Source: Stomoxys calcitrans
Taxonomy: Eukaryota > Arthropoda > Insecta > Diptera > Muscidae
DNA: 64,000 nucleotides
Direction: 5' to 3'
NCBI RefSeq assembly: GCF_963082655.1
Contig: NC_081553.1
Span: 124,702,578-124,766,577, forward strand
In this document: one piece after another, positions 10,836 to 22,410 of the stretch
Layout: each line of letters opens with the position of its first letter
Numbering within the stretch: position 1 is the stretch's first letter
Notes under the pieces: model-generated
What the model saw: the letters and a program-made list of their open reading frames with translations, nothing else
What the model was told of the DNA's origin: nothing
The model's database searches: none
Translations under genes and position numbers: made by a program

Positions 10836-12590
10836 TTGAATTTGTGTTTGTTTGTTTGTTTGTTCCGTATAGACTTAAAAACGGCTGAACCGATTACATT
10901 GAAATTTTCACAGATTGTGTAGGTTGGTCTGGAAGGAAACATAGGCTATATAATTTTTTGATATCGGAAGGGGGAGGGTCCGTCCCCCTAACCCCAAAAG
11001 TACTACACAGAAATAAAAGTGGACCGATAGGGTCAATATGGAACTCAAATGAAAGGTATTCAAGAGTAGAATACGAATCTCATATTCAAAATTGGGTCAA
11101 AGTAACCGCCCCAACCACAAAACCCCTTAAAATAGGTTTTTCTGACGATCATGACAATATGGGACTCAATTGAAAGGTGTTCGGGGTGTTATATAGATTG
11201 CTATAATAGGCAAGAAAGAAAAACAGGCTTTATAATTTGTTGATTTCGGAAGGGGGCGGACCCCCCCCCCCCCGTTATCCAAAAACACCACCCAAAATAA
11301 AAAGTAGACCGATCGGGACAATATGGGTATCAAATGAAAGTTATTGGAAAATAGAGTACGAATATGGTATTAAAATTTGGGTCTAAGTACCTTTCAGGCC
11401 TCTCCATTCCCGAAATTCCCCCAAACAGATATATTGAACGTTCATGTCAATATGGGCCTCAAATGAAAGTTATTCGGTAGAAGATTACGAATCTGGCATA
11501 CAAAATCAGTTCAAAGTATAGGGGGTCACTCTACCTCCCAAAAATGCCTTAAATGGGCCTATGTCCCATCATGACTATATGAGAGTCGGTTTTTTTGTTT
11601 GTTCCGTAGAATCAAACACGGCTAAACCGGTTTTCTTAACATTTTCATAGATTGTGTAAGTTTGTCTGAAAGGAAACATAGGCTATATAATTTTTAGATA
11701 TCGGATGGGGGCGGTCCCTCCCCCTCACCCCAAAAACGCTACCCAAAACTAAAAGTGGACCGATGGGCACAATATGGTTATCAAACTAAAGGTATTGGAG
11801 ACTTGAAAACGAATATCGTATTAAAATTTTGGTCCAATTACCCAGCGGGCCGCCCCAACCCCAAAACACCTCTAAACGGATATATTCGGTGTTCCTATCA
11901 ATATGGGACTCAAATGAGAAGTAATCGGCATTGGATTACAAATATGGCATACAAAATTAGGTCCAAGTAATGGGAGGTCACCCCACCCCCAAATGGGCAT
12001 ATTAGCCGACCCATGGTCAAATGAAAGATATTTGGGAGTAGATTACAATATGACATTAAAATTTGCGTTCAAGTTCAGGTGGCGCTTTTCCTCCTAATAA
12101 TATGTCAAATAAGTTATTTAACCCATTATGACAATATGGGACTCAAATGAGAGTAGTATTTGAGAGTAAAATACGAATTTGATATTCAATTTTGGAGCCA
12201 AGTGTGTGGGGAAATATGAAGTTCAGTTTAGGGGGTGCTTTAGAACTTCATATCCGACTATGGCAAATTGGAGCTTAAATCAACGGTATTTGGGGGTAAA
12301 GAACGAATTAAACGACTATTTTCAGGGCAAAGTACCGGTGGCCACCCCAGCCCCAAAACACCATCCAAACGGTTCATATTTACCGACCATGACAATATGG
12401 GGCTCAAATTAAAGGAATTTGGGAGTGTTGCACGAATTTGATATTCATATTTGAGTCGAAATGTCTAAGCTGCCATCGCTCCGCTAAAAAGAACTTCTCA
12501 TTACCCTAATTTTTAAAAACCACAGATCTCGGAGATTGGTGATGCAATTTGTTCGAAATTTTTTTGCATTCTTACAGTCACCAAGGAGGG
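10836..12590 (+). mobile_element. Helitron-like minisatellite element (copy H1), 3' truncated
   Basis: It shares the left block of the Helitron family: GTTTGTTTGTTCCGTATAG, then CGGCTGAACCGATT and GATATCGGAAGGGGG. Units of about 130 bp follow, built around ACAATATGGGACTCAAATGAAAGGTATT, GGAGTAGA(T/A)TACGAAT and a C-rich phrase (CCACCCCAAAA). The left block recurs inside the element at about 11590, as it does in copy H4. No CTAG terminus is seen; a LINE fragment follows at 12591. It is non-coding. Confidence 0.7.
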
Positions 12591-13112
12591 TAAAAAGGAA
12601 ATAAAAGCCCTCTCTTAGGATGGCACAATCCACGTCGTTTGAGTGCTGGGCCATAACGGAGTAAGGGGGAATGAAAGGGCAGACGATTTTGCAGTGAAGA
12701 CCAGAGGACTGCCGTCGATAAACTTGCTTAACCCGAAGCCTTTCGGGTCGACGCAGTCCGATTTAAGCGCGTGGGCGAGAAACGCATGTAGCACAGTGGA
12801 ACAGCGAAATAGTAAATAGCACGGCGAAAATCTTACGGGGTGATACGTATAGTGAGGCTATTACTGAAAGGAAGTAAGAAGGAGGCCAGTATAGCGTTAG
12901 GTGTCATAACTGTGCACTTAAGACTACGAGCCCACTTATGGAAAATCGGTGCGGCATGTGGGGAAAATGATGAGACGTTGGAGCATTTCTCAAAAACTAA
13001 CATTTTTTTCTTCGAGGTTACTTTGTAGTTTTTAGAGCGCACATCAAGCCAATTACTGGCTTAGGTGTATGTCTATAGTGGCATGGGGCATATTAATATC
13101 TGCCTAATAACT
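12591..13112 (+). pseudogene. RNase H LINE, 3' fragment
   Basis: The plus-strand reading includes VLGHNGVRGNERADDFAVKTRGLPSI-like text, STVEQRNS, LLLKGSKKEASIALGVIT and IGAACGENDETLEHF, all C-terminal to RNase H. It ends with the family 3' UTR (AGTTTTTAGAGCGCAC, CTTAGGTGTATGTC, TAGTGGCATGGGGC, TTAATATCTGCC). It belongs to the same family as 2563-4915 but in the opposite orientation, with internal deletions and frameshifts. Confidence 0.75.
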
Positions 13113-13214
13113 ATCGTCACCAAAAACAAAACTTGGTTTGTATTGTTGTAGTCTGGTGCCTCGGGGACCGCCTAAAACCCGCCAAATGGATATATACAAT
13201 AATAACGACAATTC

Positions 13215-13785
13215 TGCGTCATAGGCGTTCGCCGAACTCGCCTCTCAATAAGTCCATTGTCACGCGTGCTGTGCGACTTGTGGCACCGTCTTATTGAAAC
13301 CACATGTCATGCAAGTCAAGCTCTTGCCTTTTTGGCAAAAAAAGTTGCATATCTTCTTACGGTCGCGCTCACCCTTCACAGTTACGTTACGATTCGCATC
13401 ATATTTGAAGAAGTACGGTCCAATGATGCCACCAGCCCATAAACCGCACCAAACTGTGACTTGTTCTTGATGCATTGGTAGCTTTTGCAATGCTTCTTGC
13501 TGATCTTCACTATAAAGTCAACAATTCTGCTTATTTAAGTACCCATTGATCCAAAAGTGAGCTTCATCGCTGTAAAAGCAGAAGCACGCGATGAGCTTTC
13601 TTAACAGAGCACGCATTTTGATAATAAAACTGGCAAGCGTTGTTCGTTTGAAAAACGATTCATGATTAAATAACAGACCAATCTGAGGATATTTAACAGA
13701 GAAGTAAAACACGAAACGTGCGTGAGCTGTTTAGACCAGTTTTGCCAAAAAGATTATAGTTAAAAAATTACCTTTTAGTTAATGT
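13215..13785 (-). pseudogene. Mariner-superfamily transposase relic, internally deleted (copy 1)
   Basis: The minus strand reads DEAHFWINGYLNKQNC, LPMHQEQVTVWCGLWAGGIIGPYFF and, in another frame, FNKTVPQ/QQDG-region text, then MDLLRGEFGE. These match a DDD transposase core of the IS630-Tc1-mariner group. Only about 100 nt separate the start codon region from DEAHFW, whereas the DNA-binding half would need several hundred, so the N-terminal domain is deleted. The C-terminus with the third catalytic aspartate is also missing. Copy 2 (60322-61143) has nearly the same deletion. Confidence 0.75.
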
Positions 13786-13804
13786 TTTGTTAGTGTCTTC
13801 ATGC

Positions 13805-14345
13805 TATTTTTATACCCACCACCATAGGATGCGGGCATACTAACCTAGTCATTCCGTTTGGAACACTTCGAAATATTCGTCTAAGACCCCATAAAGTATA
13901 TATATTCTTGATCGTTTCGTAGTTTTGAATCCGTCCGACCGTCCGACCGTCCGTCCGCTTGTCGAAATCACAATAGAGGTCAAACGCGTAAAGCTAGCCA
14001 CTTTAAATTTTTTACGGATACTTAATTTCGATGTAGATCATTTCGGATTGCAAATGGGCCATATCAGTTCAGACTTGGATATAGCTCCCATATAAACCGA
14101 TCTTCAGATTTGACTTCTAGATCCCCTATAAATCGCAATTTCAATCCAATTTTGCTGACATTTTGTATGTAGTGTTCCGTTATGACTTTCAACAACTGTA
14201 CATTCTCAATCAGTCAAAAACCTGATATAGCTGCCATATAAACCGATCTCACGATTTGACTTCTTGAGCCCCTGGAAACCGCAATTTTTTCCGGTTTGGA
14301 TGAAATTTTGCACTTGGTGTCCTTTTATGACTTTCAACAACTGTG
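13805..14345 (+). mobile_element. HINE/DINE-1-like element, 5' half
   Basis: It starts TATACCCACCACCATAGGATG and runs through the core AAAGTATATATATTCTTGATCG and a pure GTCC/GACC-type stretch (CCGTCCGACCGTCCGACC). Two internal units (TAGCTCCCATATAAACCGATCTTC) follow. It stops at a TAAATAAATAAAAA tract, so the 3' hairpin end is absent. Confidence 0.75.
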
Positions 14346-14394
14346 CCAACTAAATAAATAAATAAAAAAAATAAAAAAAAATTTTTGTGTTTGA

Positions 14395-15335
14395 AATCTT
14401 ACCAAAACGCAGCTTGACTTGATTCGGGAATCATCGGCGACACATTTGCGAATATTGGATAATACCTTGAAGGTCTCTCCGACAGACTCCTAGATGGGAT
14501 TGAAGATGGTGGATAAAGGACTGCGGATAAAGTTACCTACCCTGGCAGAGTGGCAGACAGGGTGAATTAGGTTTTTAGTCATTAACATTTTTACAGATGG
14601 ATCGAAGATGGAAAATGGAACAGGGTGTAGTATCTATTGTAGCGAACTCGATATCAATGTCTCTTTGCGCATGAGGGGCGATTGCAGCATTTTGTTAACA
14701 AAGGACATTGAGGGAAATGAGATCGCCGATGTACTCGCTAAGTCTGGAGTGAATTCCTCCCCTCTCGCAAATATTTTATAGTCTCAAAGAGCGCTACAAA
14801 AAAACTTGGTTGAATCGCTGGAATGCAAGCGTAGGTTGTGAGCAATCAAAGCTGATATGAACGAACGTTCGAAGCAGAACATAGGCGCTCTATTGTCAAT
14901 GGAGAAGATGCATTTAAGTGCGGTCATTGGGGTCATTACTGGATACAATAGGCATAGTAAACATTTGTCTCGCATAGGCATTAGAAATGATGAATCTGCC
15001 GCTGGTATCATGATATAGAGGCTATAGAGAATAGTTTTCATTTCCTATGTTAATGCTCTGCACTACCCCAAAGTAGAAATTGGATACCTGGTTCTTTTTT
15101 CTTTCAGGCACTAGATGAACTCAGAGGCGTTAACCCAGTTAAATGGTAGGCCTTCATCGAAGCGGCAAAGTGGTAAGAGAAAGTTCGTTGAAGCCTGTTT
15201 TACAGACAGGTCTAACTGCTGAGAGAAGAGGAATAGCTCATGAGGAATCACAATGGGTCATAAGATGGGCTACGTGGATGCTAAGATTAAAAATCTTGAC
15301 GACATCCTCTTCCAATCTAACCTAAATTACCTACC
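14395..15335 (+). pseudogene. Second RNase H LINE family, ORF2 3' end and 3' UTR
   Basis: The plus strand reads FTDGSKMENGTGCSIYCSELD (RNase H first aspartate), KDIEGNEIADVLAKSGVNSSPL (the later RNase H block), then CKRRL, LLSMEKMHLSAVIGVITGYNRHSKHLSRIGIRND, the cysteine-rich C-terminal region of such ORF2 proteins. Stops and small deletions make it a pseudogene. The 3' end (about 15305-15335) has TCCAATCTAACCTAAATTACC, again a CTAA-like tail. The sequence differs from the 2563-4915 family. Confidence 0.65.
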
Positions 15336-15611
15336 AAAACGAAATGGGAGAAATAACTTTAATGTTTGTGATACAAGTTTATACTCTCATTGGTTCTCTA
15401 TCGATAAATAGCAAATTTTCAAAAATTCATTAATAAATGTGGATTTTAGATCAAAAATACAAAATGGGACATATATGTCCCATTCGTCCTCAAAAGGTTA
15501 GGTTTCGTATTCGTATCTCTATTCGTTGAAAAGTTCCAGAAGTCTTTCCAATATTTTTTTAATTTGGCAACACTGTGGGGTGTAGGTTACGAAGTCGCAT
15601 GAAGCATTGTA
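15336..15611. other. AT-rich spacer with a palindrome
   Basis: No coding or transposon signal was recognised. A perfect 22-bp palindrome centred on ACATATATGT lies at 15463-15484. Confidence 0.5.
15463..15484. repeat. 22-bp perfect palindrome
   Basis: TGGGACATATATGTCCCA with a further matching AA/TT pair outside it. There is no loop. Confidence 0.85.
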
Positions 15612-15735
15612 AAACGGCCGGGAGGATGACGAAAATTTTATGGGAAATCCGGATCATAAGAAAAGAAGGCTATTGCTGAAAGGATTTAAGAAGGATATCA
15701 GTGTAGCACTTATGAAGTATAGGTGCGGCAAGTGA
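15612..15735 (+). pseudogene. RNase H LINE scrap
   Basis: ACGAAAATTTTATGGGAAAT, GGCTATTGCTGAAAGGA and AAGAAGGATATCAGTGTAGC align with 12820-12910 of the LINE 3' fragment (GAGGCTATTACTGAAAGGAAG, GCCAGTATAGCGTTAG). They encode the same LLLKG(S/F)KK segment. Confidence 0.65.
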
Positions 15736-17165
15736 CAACATGTGTAGTGCATCAGAAATTTACTTGATTCCTTACCGAAGAAGTCCTATCCTCCCGGAAT
15801 CCAAATATCCATATGCCCACACATGATACACATATACGAGTATTTTTTTTAGTTTCTGGGTTAGGAATACGATATTTATTTTTATGTAGAACAAAACAAA
15901 CAAATATCTCATTTGTTGCAACATTTATAAAGGATAACAGGAAAGGTTGCGCATACATATACAAGTGTGTACATGTGCAGCCAAACAAAATTTTTTCATA
16001 CACGAAAGAGAACTTTTTTTTTGGCACAATAAATTCATTCAAAATCCCATTCCAACATAAGGGTCAACAAGGACAAAATAGAAAAACTAAATGAATGTTA
16101 CCCCATCCTGCCTACCATCCATCGGTGGTAGGTAAAAGAAAACAAATATTGAATGTCCAGAAAAGAGTGAAACTTTGGTTTCACAAAGTTTTCATTTCTT
16201 GTTTGCCATTCAAGTGTTGGGTTATTTATGAATTCTTTTTAGAGTTCAAAACGAAAACAAAGTTAGCAATCAAATAAGCAATAATGTCCTGCAGATAACG
16301 GTGTACATACCAACATTGTGAGAGTCATTCTTTTGGAGTGACCGTAGCAATCCGAAAACATTATCCTTGGAGTTACCCAAACGCCATAAAGAGGATTAAC
16401 GATGAACTATTTTTAGTTTTGACCTTTAACTTCTTAAAGGCCTTTACAGAGTTAAGGGTGACATCCGAATTGGCCATTGAAAAACTATACGCATACATTA
16501 ATATTAAAGACACTTGTCGCCTAGTCAATCATACGCAGACAAAACGAAACAACAAAAGCGAAGCGATGAAAACGAAAAGCTAAAATGTCAGTGACATGTG
16601 ATGTACATTTGAACAAATGTCTTAACTACCGAACGTCTTAGCTGGCCATCAATTATAATAACAGCTGCAGGACTTGATTGCGAATGTCTAGGACGAAAGT
16701 TCTAAACAACTGTGTAGGTCTAAAGGCTCTAAGAGTAAAGACTTGCAAAATATTGCCAATATTCTTGCACCGATAAGCGGGGACCACGAAACAAATCACC
16801 AAGAAGTTTCGCCCGGCCTAAAATTTATTGAATATTAATTGGAGCCATTATATAGAATGTACAGATCATGCTACTCTGAGACATAGTTTGCCGACTATAA
16901 ATTGCAAGCAAATGTCACGTGCCTTAATCCATTAAAAAAACACTTCATCGAATGATCGTAATAATTGTCTCTGTTATGAGTCTGAACAAATAGTGGGCTT
17001 AAAAAGTCTGTTGTTTGGTGAAAATGTTTATTGCACCAATAGGTTGTCAGTTGAACTTGCTATTTTCGGAGATTAAAGAAACACATAGCAAAACTGGTAT
17101 GAAAAATACTTAAAATTTTTTGTATTCAAGTGTTTTGTGGGTTTAATTTTATTTCCACGGCATAT
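15736..17165. other. Single-copy-looking region, no recognised gene
   Basis: Small ORFs occur (15752-16042 minus, 15813-16094 plus, 16338-16583 plus) but none shows a domain, a signal peptide or a repeat match. The two longest overlap each other on opposite strands, which is typical of chance openings. No element termini were seen. Confidence 0.5.
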
Positions 17166-17170
17166 TCAAA

Positions 17171-17388
17171 TTTTATACCCACCACCGAAGGATGGGGCTG
17201 TATTCATTTTGACATTCCATTTGCAACACATCAAAATATCCATTTCCGACCCTTAAAAGTATATATATATTTTTGATTGTCGTACAGTTCTAAAACGATT
17301 TAACAATGTCTGTCCGTCTATCTGTTGAAATCACGCTAAAGTCTTTCTAAAAAGAAAAAGATATTGAGGTGAAACTTTGCACAGATTC
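17171..17388 (+). mobile_element. HINE subfamily B, 5' fragment
   Basis: It starts TTTTATACCCACCACCGAAGG, runs through GCAACACATCAAAATATCC, AGTATATATATTTTTGATTG and GTCTGTCCGTC, and ends at the GTGAAACTTTGCACAGATTCC block. The next element begins directly afterwards, so this copy is truncated by or joined to it. Confidence 0.75.
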
Positions 17389-18272
17389 CTTTTTATACCC
17401 TTCACCATAGGATGGGTGTGTACTAATATCGTCATTCCATTTGTGACACCTCAAAATATACATCTAAGGCCCCATAAAGTCATGACATGTCGTCTGTCGA
17501 AAGTACTCAAACTTCCGAAGGAGTAAAGCTAGACGCTTGAAATTTTGTACAAATACATCTTATTAGGTTGGTCAGTTGGGATTATTAATGGGCCATATCG
17601 GTTCATGTTTTGATATAGCTGTCACATAACCCGACCTTGGGTCTTGCTTCTTGAGCCTCTAGATGCCGCAATTCTTACCCGATTTAGAAAATTTGCACTT
17701 GTTGCTTTGTATCACTTCCAACAACTCTGCTAAATATGGTTAAAATCGGTTCATAACCTGAAATAGCTGCCATATAAACAGATCTCCCGATTAGACTTTT
17801 TAAGCTTTTAGAGGGCACAATTCCTATCCAATTTGTTTGAAATTTTGCATGAGGTGTTTGGGTATCACTTCCAACAACTGTGCCAGGTATGGCCTAAATC
17901 AGTTCATAACCTAATATAGCCGCCATATAAACCGATCTCCCGATTAGACTTCTTGAGCTTTTAGAGGGCGTAATTCTTATCAATGCAAATTTGCCCATGA
18001 ACATTCCATTAAGGAACTGGGGCAAACTTCTCACAAACAATGAGTGCTGTCCGTTTCAATTTTAAGCTCAATGATAAGGGACCTCCTTTTTATTGCCGAG
18101 TCCGAACGGAGTGCCGCAGAGCGACACCTCTTTAGGGAGAAGTTTTTAAATGGCAAAGTACCCCACAAATGGCGTTAGGATTCGAACCCAGGCGTTCAGC
18201 GTCACAGGCGGACATACTAACCTCTGCGCTACAGACATGACAAGTCCGGTCCATATCGGTCAATAACTTGAT
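17389..18272 (+). mobile_element. HINE subfamily A, 3' truncated, with a SINE inside
   Basis: The left end is TTTTATACCCTTCACCATAGG, followed by the core with GTCTGTCGAAAG and units containing CATATAAACCGATCTCCCGATTAGACTT. A SINE interrupts it at 17982-18232. The unit text (CCGGTCCATATCGGTCAATAACTTGATAT) resumes after the SINE and ends where the Helitron copy H2 begins. Confidence 0.7.
17982..18232 (-). mobile_element. tRNA-derived SINE inserted in a HINE
   Basis: The minus-strand copy has its head at about 18232 (CTCTGCGCTACAG on the plus strand is the damaged A-box region), a B box seen as GGATTCGAACCCAGG at 18178-18192, and a body and tail down to CAATGCAAATTTGCCCATG. A deletion removes part of the middle. 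The HINE text on both sides shows that the HINE was there first. Confidence 0.75.
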
Positions 18273-18273
18273 A

Positions 18274-20126
18274 TCTTATATATTAAAATCAATTTGTGTT
18301 TGTTTGTTTGTGTGTTCCTTATAGACTCAGAAGCGGCTGAACCGATTTTCTTGAAATTTTCTCTGATGGACCCTTCCCCTAATTTTCAGAAACGCCAGAT
18401 CTCGGAGAAGAGTGGTGCGATTTAAGCGAAATTTTGTGTGCTCTCATATAGTACCCTAAAAATAAAAATTTGGTATCCACCCTAAAACCTACCAAACATA
18501 TATTTAGAGAAATCACGACAATATGGGACCCAAATGAAAGGTATTTAGGATAAAAAAAACGTATCTGATATCCAATTGTCGAACCAAGTTCTAGGGGGAC
18601 CACTCCAACCAAAACACCCCTATATCGGACATACTTACCGACCATGGCAATATGGTACTCAAATGAGAGGTATTTGCGAGTAGAATACGAATCTGATATC
18701 CAAATGTGGGACCACGTTTCTGGGGGTCCACCCCTTTCCCAAAACACCCCCAAACAGGACTTAATTACTGACCATGGGAATATGGGGCTTAAATAAAAGG
18801 TATTTGAGTGCAGAATTAGAATCTGATATCCAAATATGAGACCAAGTGTTTAGGGGTCCGCCTCTCCCCAAAAACCTCCCCCAATGGGGTAAAATTTACG
18901 ACAATAGCAATATGGGGCTCAAATGAAAAGTCTTTGATAGTAAAGCATGAATCTGATATCAACATTCGGGAAAAGTGTCTGTGGGGCCACCTCACCCCCA
19001 CAATACCATCCAAATAGGAAATATTTGCTGACTATTGCAATATGAGGCTCAAATAAAAGGGTTTTTAGAGTAGAACACGAATCCGATATATATTTTCAAA
19101 GCCAACTCACTGAGTGGCCGCCCATCCCCCAAAACACCCCCCAAAGACCAACTGTCTAGGGGACGTCCCACCACCATAACAACCCCCAAATAGGACGTAT
19201 TTGCACACCAAGGCAATTTGGGACTTAAAGTGAGTGGAACTAAATATTTATAGGTTTTAGGGCCAATACCCCAAACCGGAAATATTTGCTGACTTTTGCA
19301 ATAAGGAGTTTAAATGAGATTGGAAAACGAATTTGATATCCAATTTTGATGCCGATGGCAAAATGGGGTTCAAATAAATGATATATAAATATATATGAGA
19401 ATAGAGCACGTTGCTGATATATTTTCCGGGCTTAGTGTTTGGGGGACCACCCCATTCCACAAAACATCCCTAAATCGGGCATATTTACTGACCATGTCAA
19501 TGTGGAGCTTAAATGAAAGGTATTGGGGGGTAGAGCAAGAATTGATACCCACTTTCGGGACGAATTTTCTGGGGTCTTCCCCTTTCCCAAAATACCCCAC
19601 AAACAGCAATTTTTTACTGACCATCGCAATATGGGGATCAAATAAAGGTATTTGGGAGTAGAATACGAATTTGATATCTAAATTTAGGACCATGTATTTA
19701 GGGCATCAACCCTTCCCCAAAACACCCCCCAAAGGGTAAAAATTTTTCCACCATGCCAGTATGTGGCTCAAATGAAAGGTATTTGAGAATAAAAACGAAT
19801 TTGATAGCCTATTTTGGGGCCATGTGTTTGGGGGACGCCTCATGGTATAAACTCCCCTAAACCAATGGCAATATGGGGTTTAAATAAATGGTATTTGAAA
19901 AAAGAGCACGATACTGATATTTTTCAGGGCCAAGTGTATGGGGGACCACCTCACCCCGAAAATACCCCTAAGTCAGATATCCTGAGAATGTCGGCCGAAA
20001 ATAAAGAATTTTAAGAATGGAGTACACCTTACATGGGATTCAGATTCGTAGCATGGTATTTAACTAAATGCTCTTTGATTGTGAAAAATAAATATTCCAA
20101 GGAAACGTTTGGCCCGGGTCAGCTAG
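18274..20126 (+). mobile_element. Helitron with canonical ends and central minisatellite (copy H2)
   Basis: It begins TCTTATATATTAAAATC right after an A (18273) and ends GGCCCGGGTCAGCTAG, followed by T (20127). Helitrons classically start with TC, end with CTRR and insert between A and T, and all three features are met. A GC-rich palindromic stretch (TGGCCCGGGTCA) lies just before the CTAG; it is not a textbook stem-loop. The interior is non-coding, with units of about 130 bp (CAATATGGGGCTCAAATGAAAGGTATTTG, GAATCTGATATCCAA, CCACCCC...CCAAAACACCCC). It has no Rep/helicase, so it would need a partner element. Confidence 0.8.
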
Positions 20127-20146
20127 TATTTATATATATATATTGA

Positions 20147-21259
20147 ACAAGTAAAAAGGCGATAAGTTTGACCGGGCCGAATTTTGGATACCCACCACCT
20201 CGGATATATATGTATACCAAATTTCGTCATAATTCGGTGAAAAATGCATAATTTATGCCCCCATAGCAGCTATATTGAAATATGGTCATATTTGGACCAA
20301 ATTCGAAACTGATTTTGAGTGGTCTACTAACCGCAAGTCATTGTTCAAATTTGAAGAACAAAATATTGGTCTTTTTGGTAGCCATATCCAAATATAGACC
20401 GATCTGCACCATATACGACAAAGATGTCGAAAAGCCTAACATAAGTCACTGTATCAAATTTCAGCCAAATCGGATCATAAATGTGCCTCTTATGGGGACA
20501 AGACTTTAAATCGAGAGATCAGTCAATATGGCAGCTATATCCAAATCTGAACCGATCTAAGCCATATTGAAGAGGAATGTCGAAGGGGCCAAACATAACT
20601 TACTGTCCCAAATTTCGGCGAAATCGGATTATAAATGCAACTTTTATTAACCCAAAACCTTTAACCGAGAGATCAGTCTAATGTATATGGCAGCTGTATT
20701 CAAATCTGGACCGATCTGGGCCTAATTGCAGCAAGTTGTCTAAGGGACTAACGCAACTCACTGTCCCTATCGGACAATAAATGCGTCTTTTATGGGCCTA
20801 AAACCTTAAATCGAGAGATCAGTCTATATAACAGCTATATCGAAATCTGGACCGGTTTGAGCCAAATTGAAGATGAATGTCGACTGGCTTAACACAACTC
20901 GCTGTCCCAAATTTCTGCAAATACGGATTGTAAATGTGGCTTTTATGGGCCTAAGGCCCTAAATCGACGGATCGATCTTTATGGGGGCTATATCAAGATA
21001 TAGTCCCATATAGCCCATCTTCGAACTTAACCTGCATATGGACAAAAAAAGAATATGTGCAAAGTTTCAGCTCAATACCTCTATTTTTAAAGACTGTAGC
21101 GTGATTTAAACACACAAACAGACGGACATGGTTAGATCGTCTTAGATTTTTATGGTGATCAAGAATATATATACTTTATAGGGTCAGAAATGGATATTTT
21201 GATGTGTTGCAAACGGAATGACAAAATAAATATACCCTCACTCTTCGGCGGTGGGTATA
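20147..21259 (-). mobile_element. HINE subfamily B, complete
   Basis: On the plus strand the 3' end is on the left: ACAAGTAAAAAGGCGATAAG, a degenerate hairpin (TTTGACCGGGCCGAA) and the subterminal repeat GATACCCACCACCTCGG. Units of about 153 bp follow (TTAAATCGAGAGATCAGTCTATATGGCAGC), then a block with AGACGGACATG and AAGAATATATATACTTTATAGGGTC, and the opposite subterminal repeat CTTCGGCGGTGGGTATA at the right end. Confidence 0.75.
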
Positions 21260-21287
21260 GAAAGTCATTCAAAGAACTTGACAAATG

Positions 21288-22070
21288 CGACCCACGGTGG
21301 AGGGTATATAAGATTCAGCGCGGCCGAACCTAGCATGCTTCTACTTGTTTGCTTATAGGCAGATTAGTTTTAAACATAGTTTATATCGGACTATATCTTG
21401 ATATATCCCCCATATAGATCAATCTGCCGATGTAATGTCGTAGACCCATTAGTGCCACATTTATTATCGAATTTCGCTGAAATTTTGGACTCTCGACATC
21501 CTTGTTCAATACGACCCGGATTGGTCCAGATTTAGATATTAATGCCATATAGACCGATCTCTCGATTTAAGGTCTTAGGCCCATTAAAGGCGTACATATG
21601 GTCCGATTTCGCTAAGTTTGGGACAGTAAGTTGTGTTAAAAGACTCGATGTCCTTGTTCGATATAGCCCACATCAGTCTTTATTTAGATATAGCTGCGAT
21701 ATATACCGATCTACCAATTTAAGGCCTTGGACCTATAAAAGGCGCATTTATTGTCTGATTTCGTCGAAAATTCGCACAGTGAGTCCTTTCAAGCTCTTTA
21801 ACATTCTTTCCCTCTTTCGTTCAGATATACATATCTCCCGATATAAGTTCTGAGGCCTATATAAGATGCACTTTTTAACGATGAATTTAGTAGAAAGAGT
21901 TTTATAGCCTTACTGAATATGGTGTATATCGGACTATAGTTAGATATACTGATATGAATTCATAAATGACTCATTTTTTGCCGTATTAGGACGAAATTTG
22001 GTTAATATTCGAGGTGGTGGGTATACAAAGTTCGGCCTAGCGGAACTTAATGCTTTTTTATTTGCTTGAG
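21288..22070 (+). mobile_element. HINE 3' ends: subfamily A piece followed by subfamily B copy
   Basis: Bases 21288-21352 are an isolated subfamily A 3' end (GGTGGAGGGTATATAAGATTC, hairpin remnant, CTACTTGTTT). A plus-orientation subfamily B body follows to 22070, ending GAGGTGGTGGGTATAC, hairpin TTCGGCCTAGCGGAA and TTTATTTGCTT. The B copy lacks its own 5' end. With the minus-strand B element to its left, the arrangement is an inverted pair. Confidence 0.65.
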
Positions 22071-22334
22071 GTCAATCGGCCTTATGACCCTAATTTAAAT
22101 CTTCATTTGTGGTCAGATTTTCAAATTTTGAATTTTCTGAAAACGAAAATATATAACATTGCAGGTAGAAATGTCCTTAACAAACACAAATAAAAACTAC
22201 CCGAATTTTTTCACTAAAATATCCATTTTGAGAAAATATGGTTGAAACCCGTCATTCTTTATTAAATTGGATGTGGTGGGGGCTACAAATATTGTTTGGT
22301 GCAAACAATTTTTTTGGAAGCCTGCGTCGGAAAG
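22071..22334. other. Spacer, nothing recognised
   Basis: This AT-rich sequence has no unit text of the surrounding elements and no coding signal. Confidence 0.5.
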
Positions 22335-22382
22335 AAGAAACGAGATTAGAATACCCCTATCCTATGGTGACGGGTATAAAAA
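22335..22382 (-). mobile_element. HINE subfamily A terminal fragment
   Basis: AACGAGATTAGAATACCCC, CATCCTATGGTGACGGGTATAAAA-like text is the 5'-terminal part of a minus-oriented subfamily A element (compare 34278-34313). The rest of that copy is absent. Confidence 0.65.
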
Positions 22383-22410
22383 TATATTGACATACCTTTA
22401 ATAGGTTTTG

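Noticed and set aside
13215..13785. Intact mariner element
   Set aside because: Both the DNA-binding half and the C-terminus with the third catalytic residue are missing.
15752..16094. Overlapping ORFs of 96 and 93 residues
   Set aside because: They lie on opposite strands over the same DNA, with no domain and no codon signal.
18379..18753. 124-residue minus-strand ORF in copy H2
   Set aside because: It is made of minisatellite units with recurring text and no coding signature; it is a chance opening in a Helitron.
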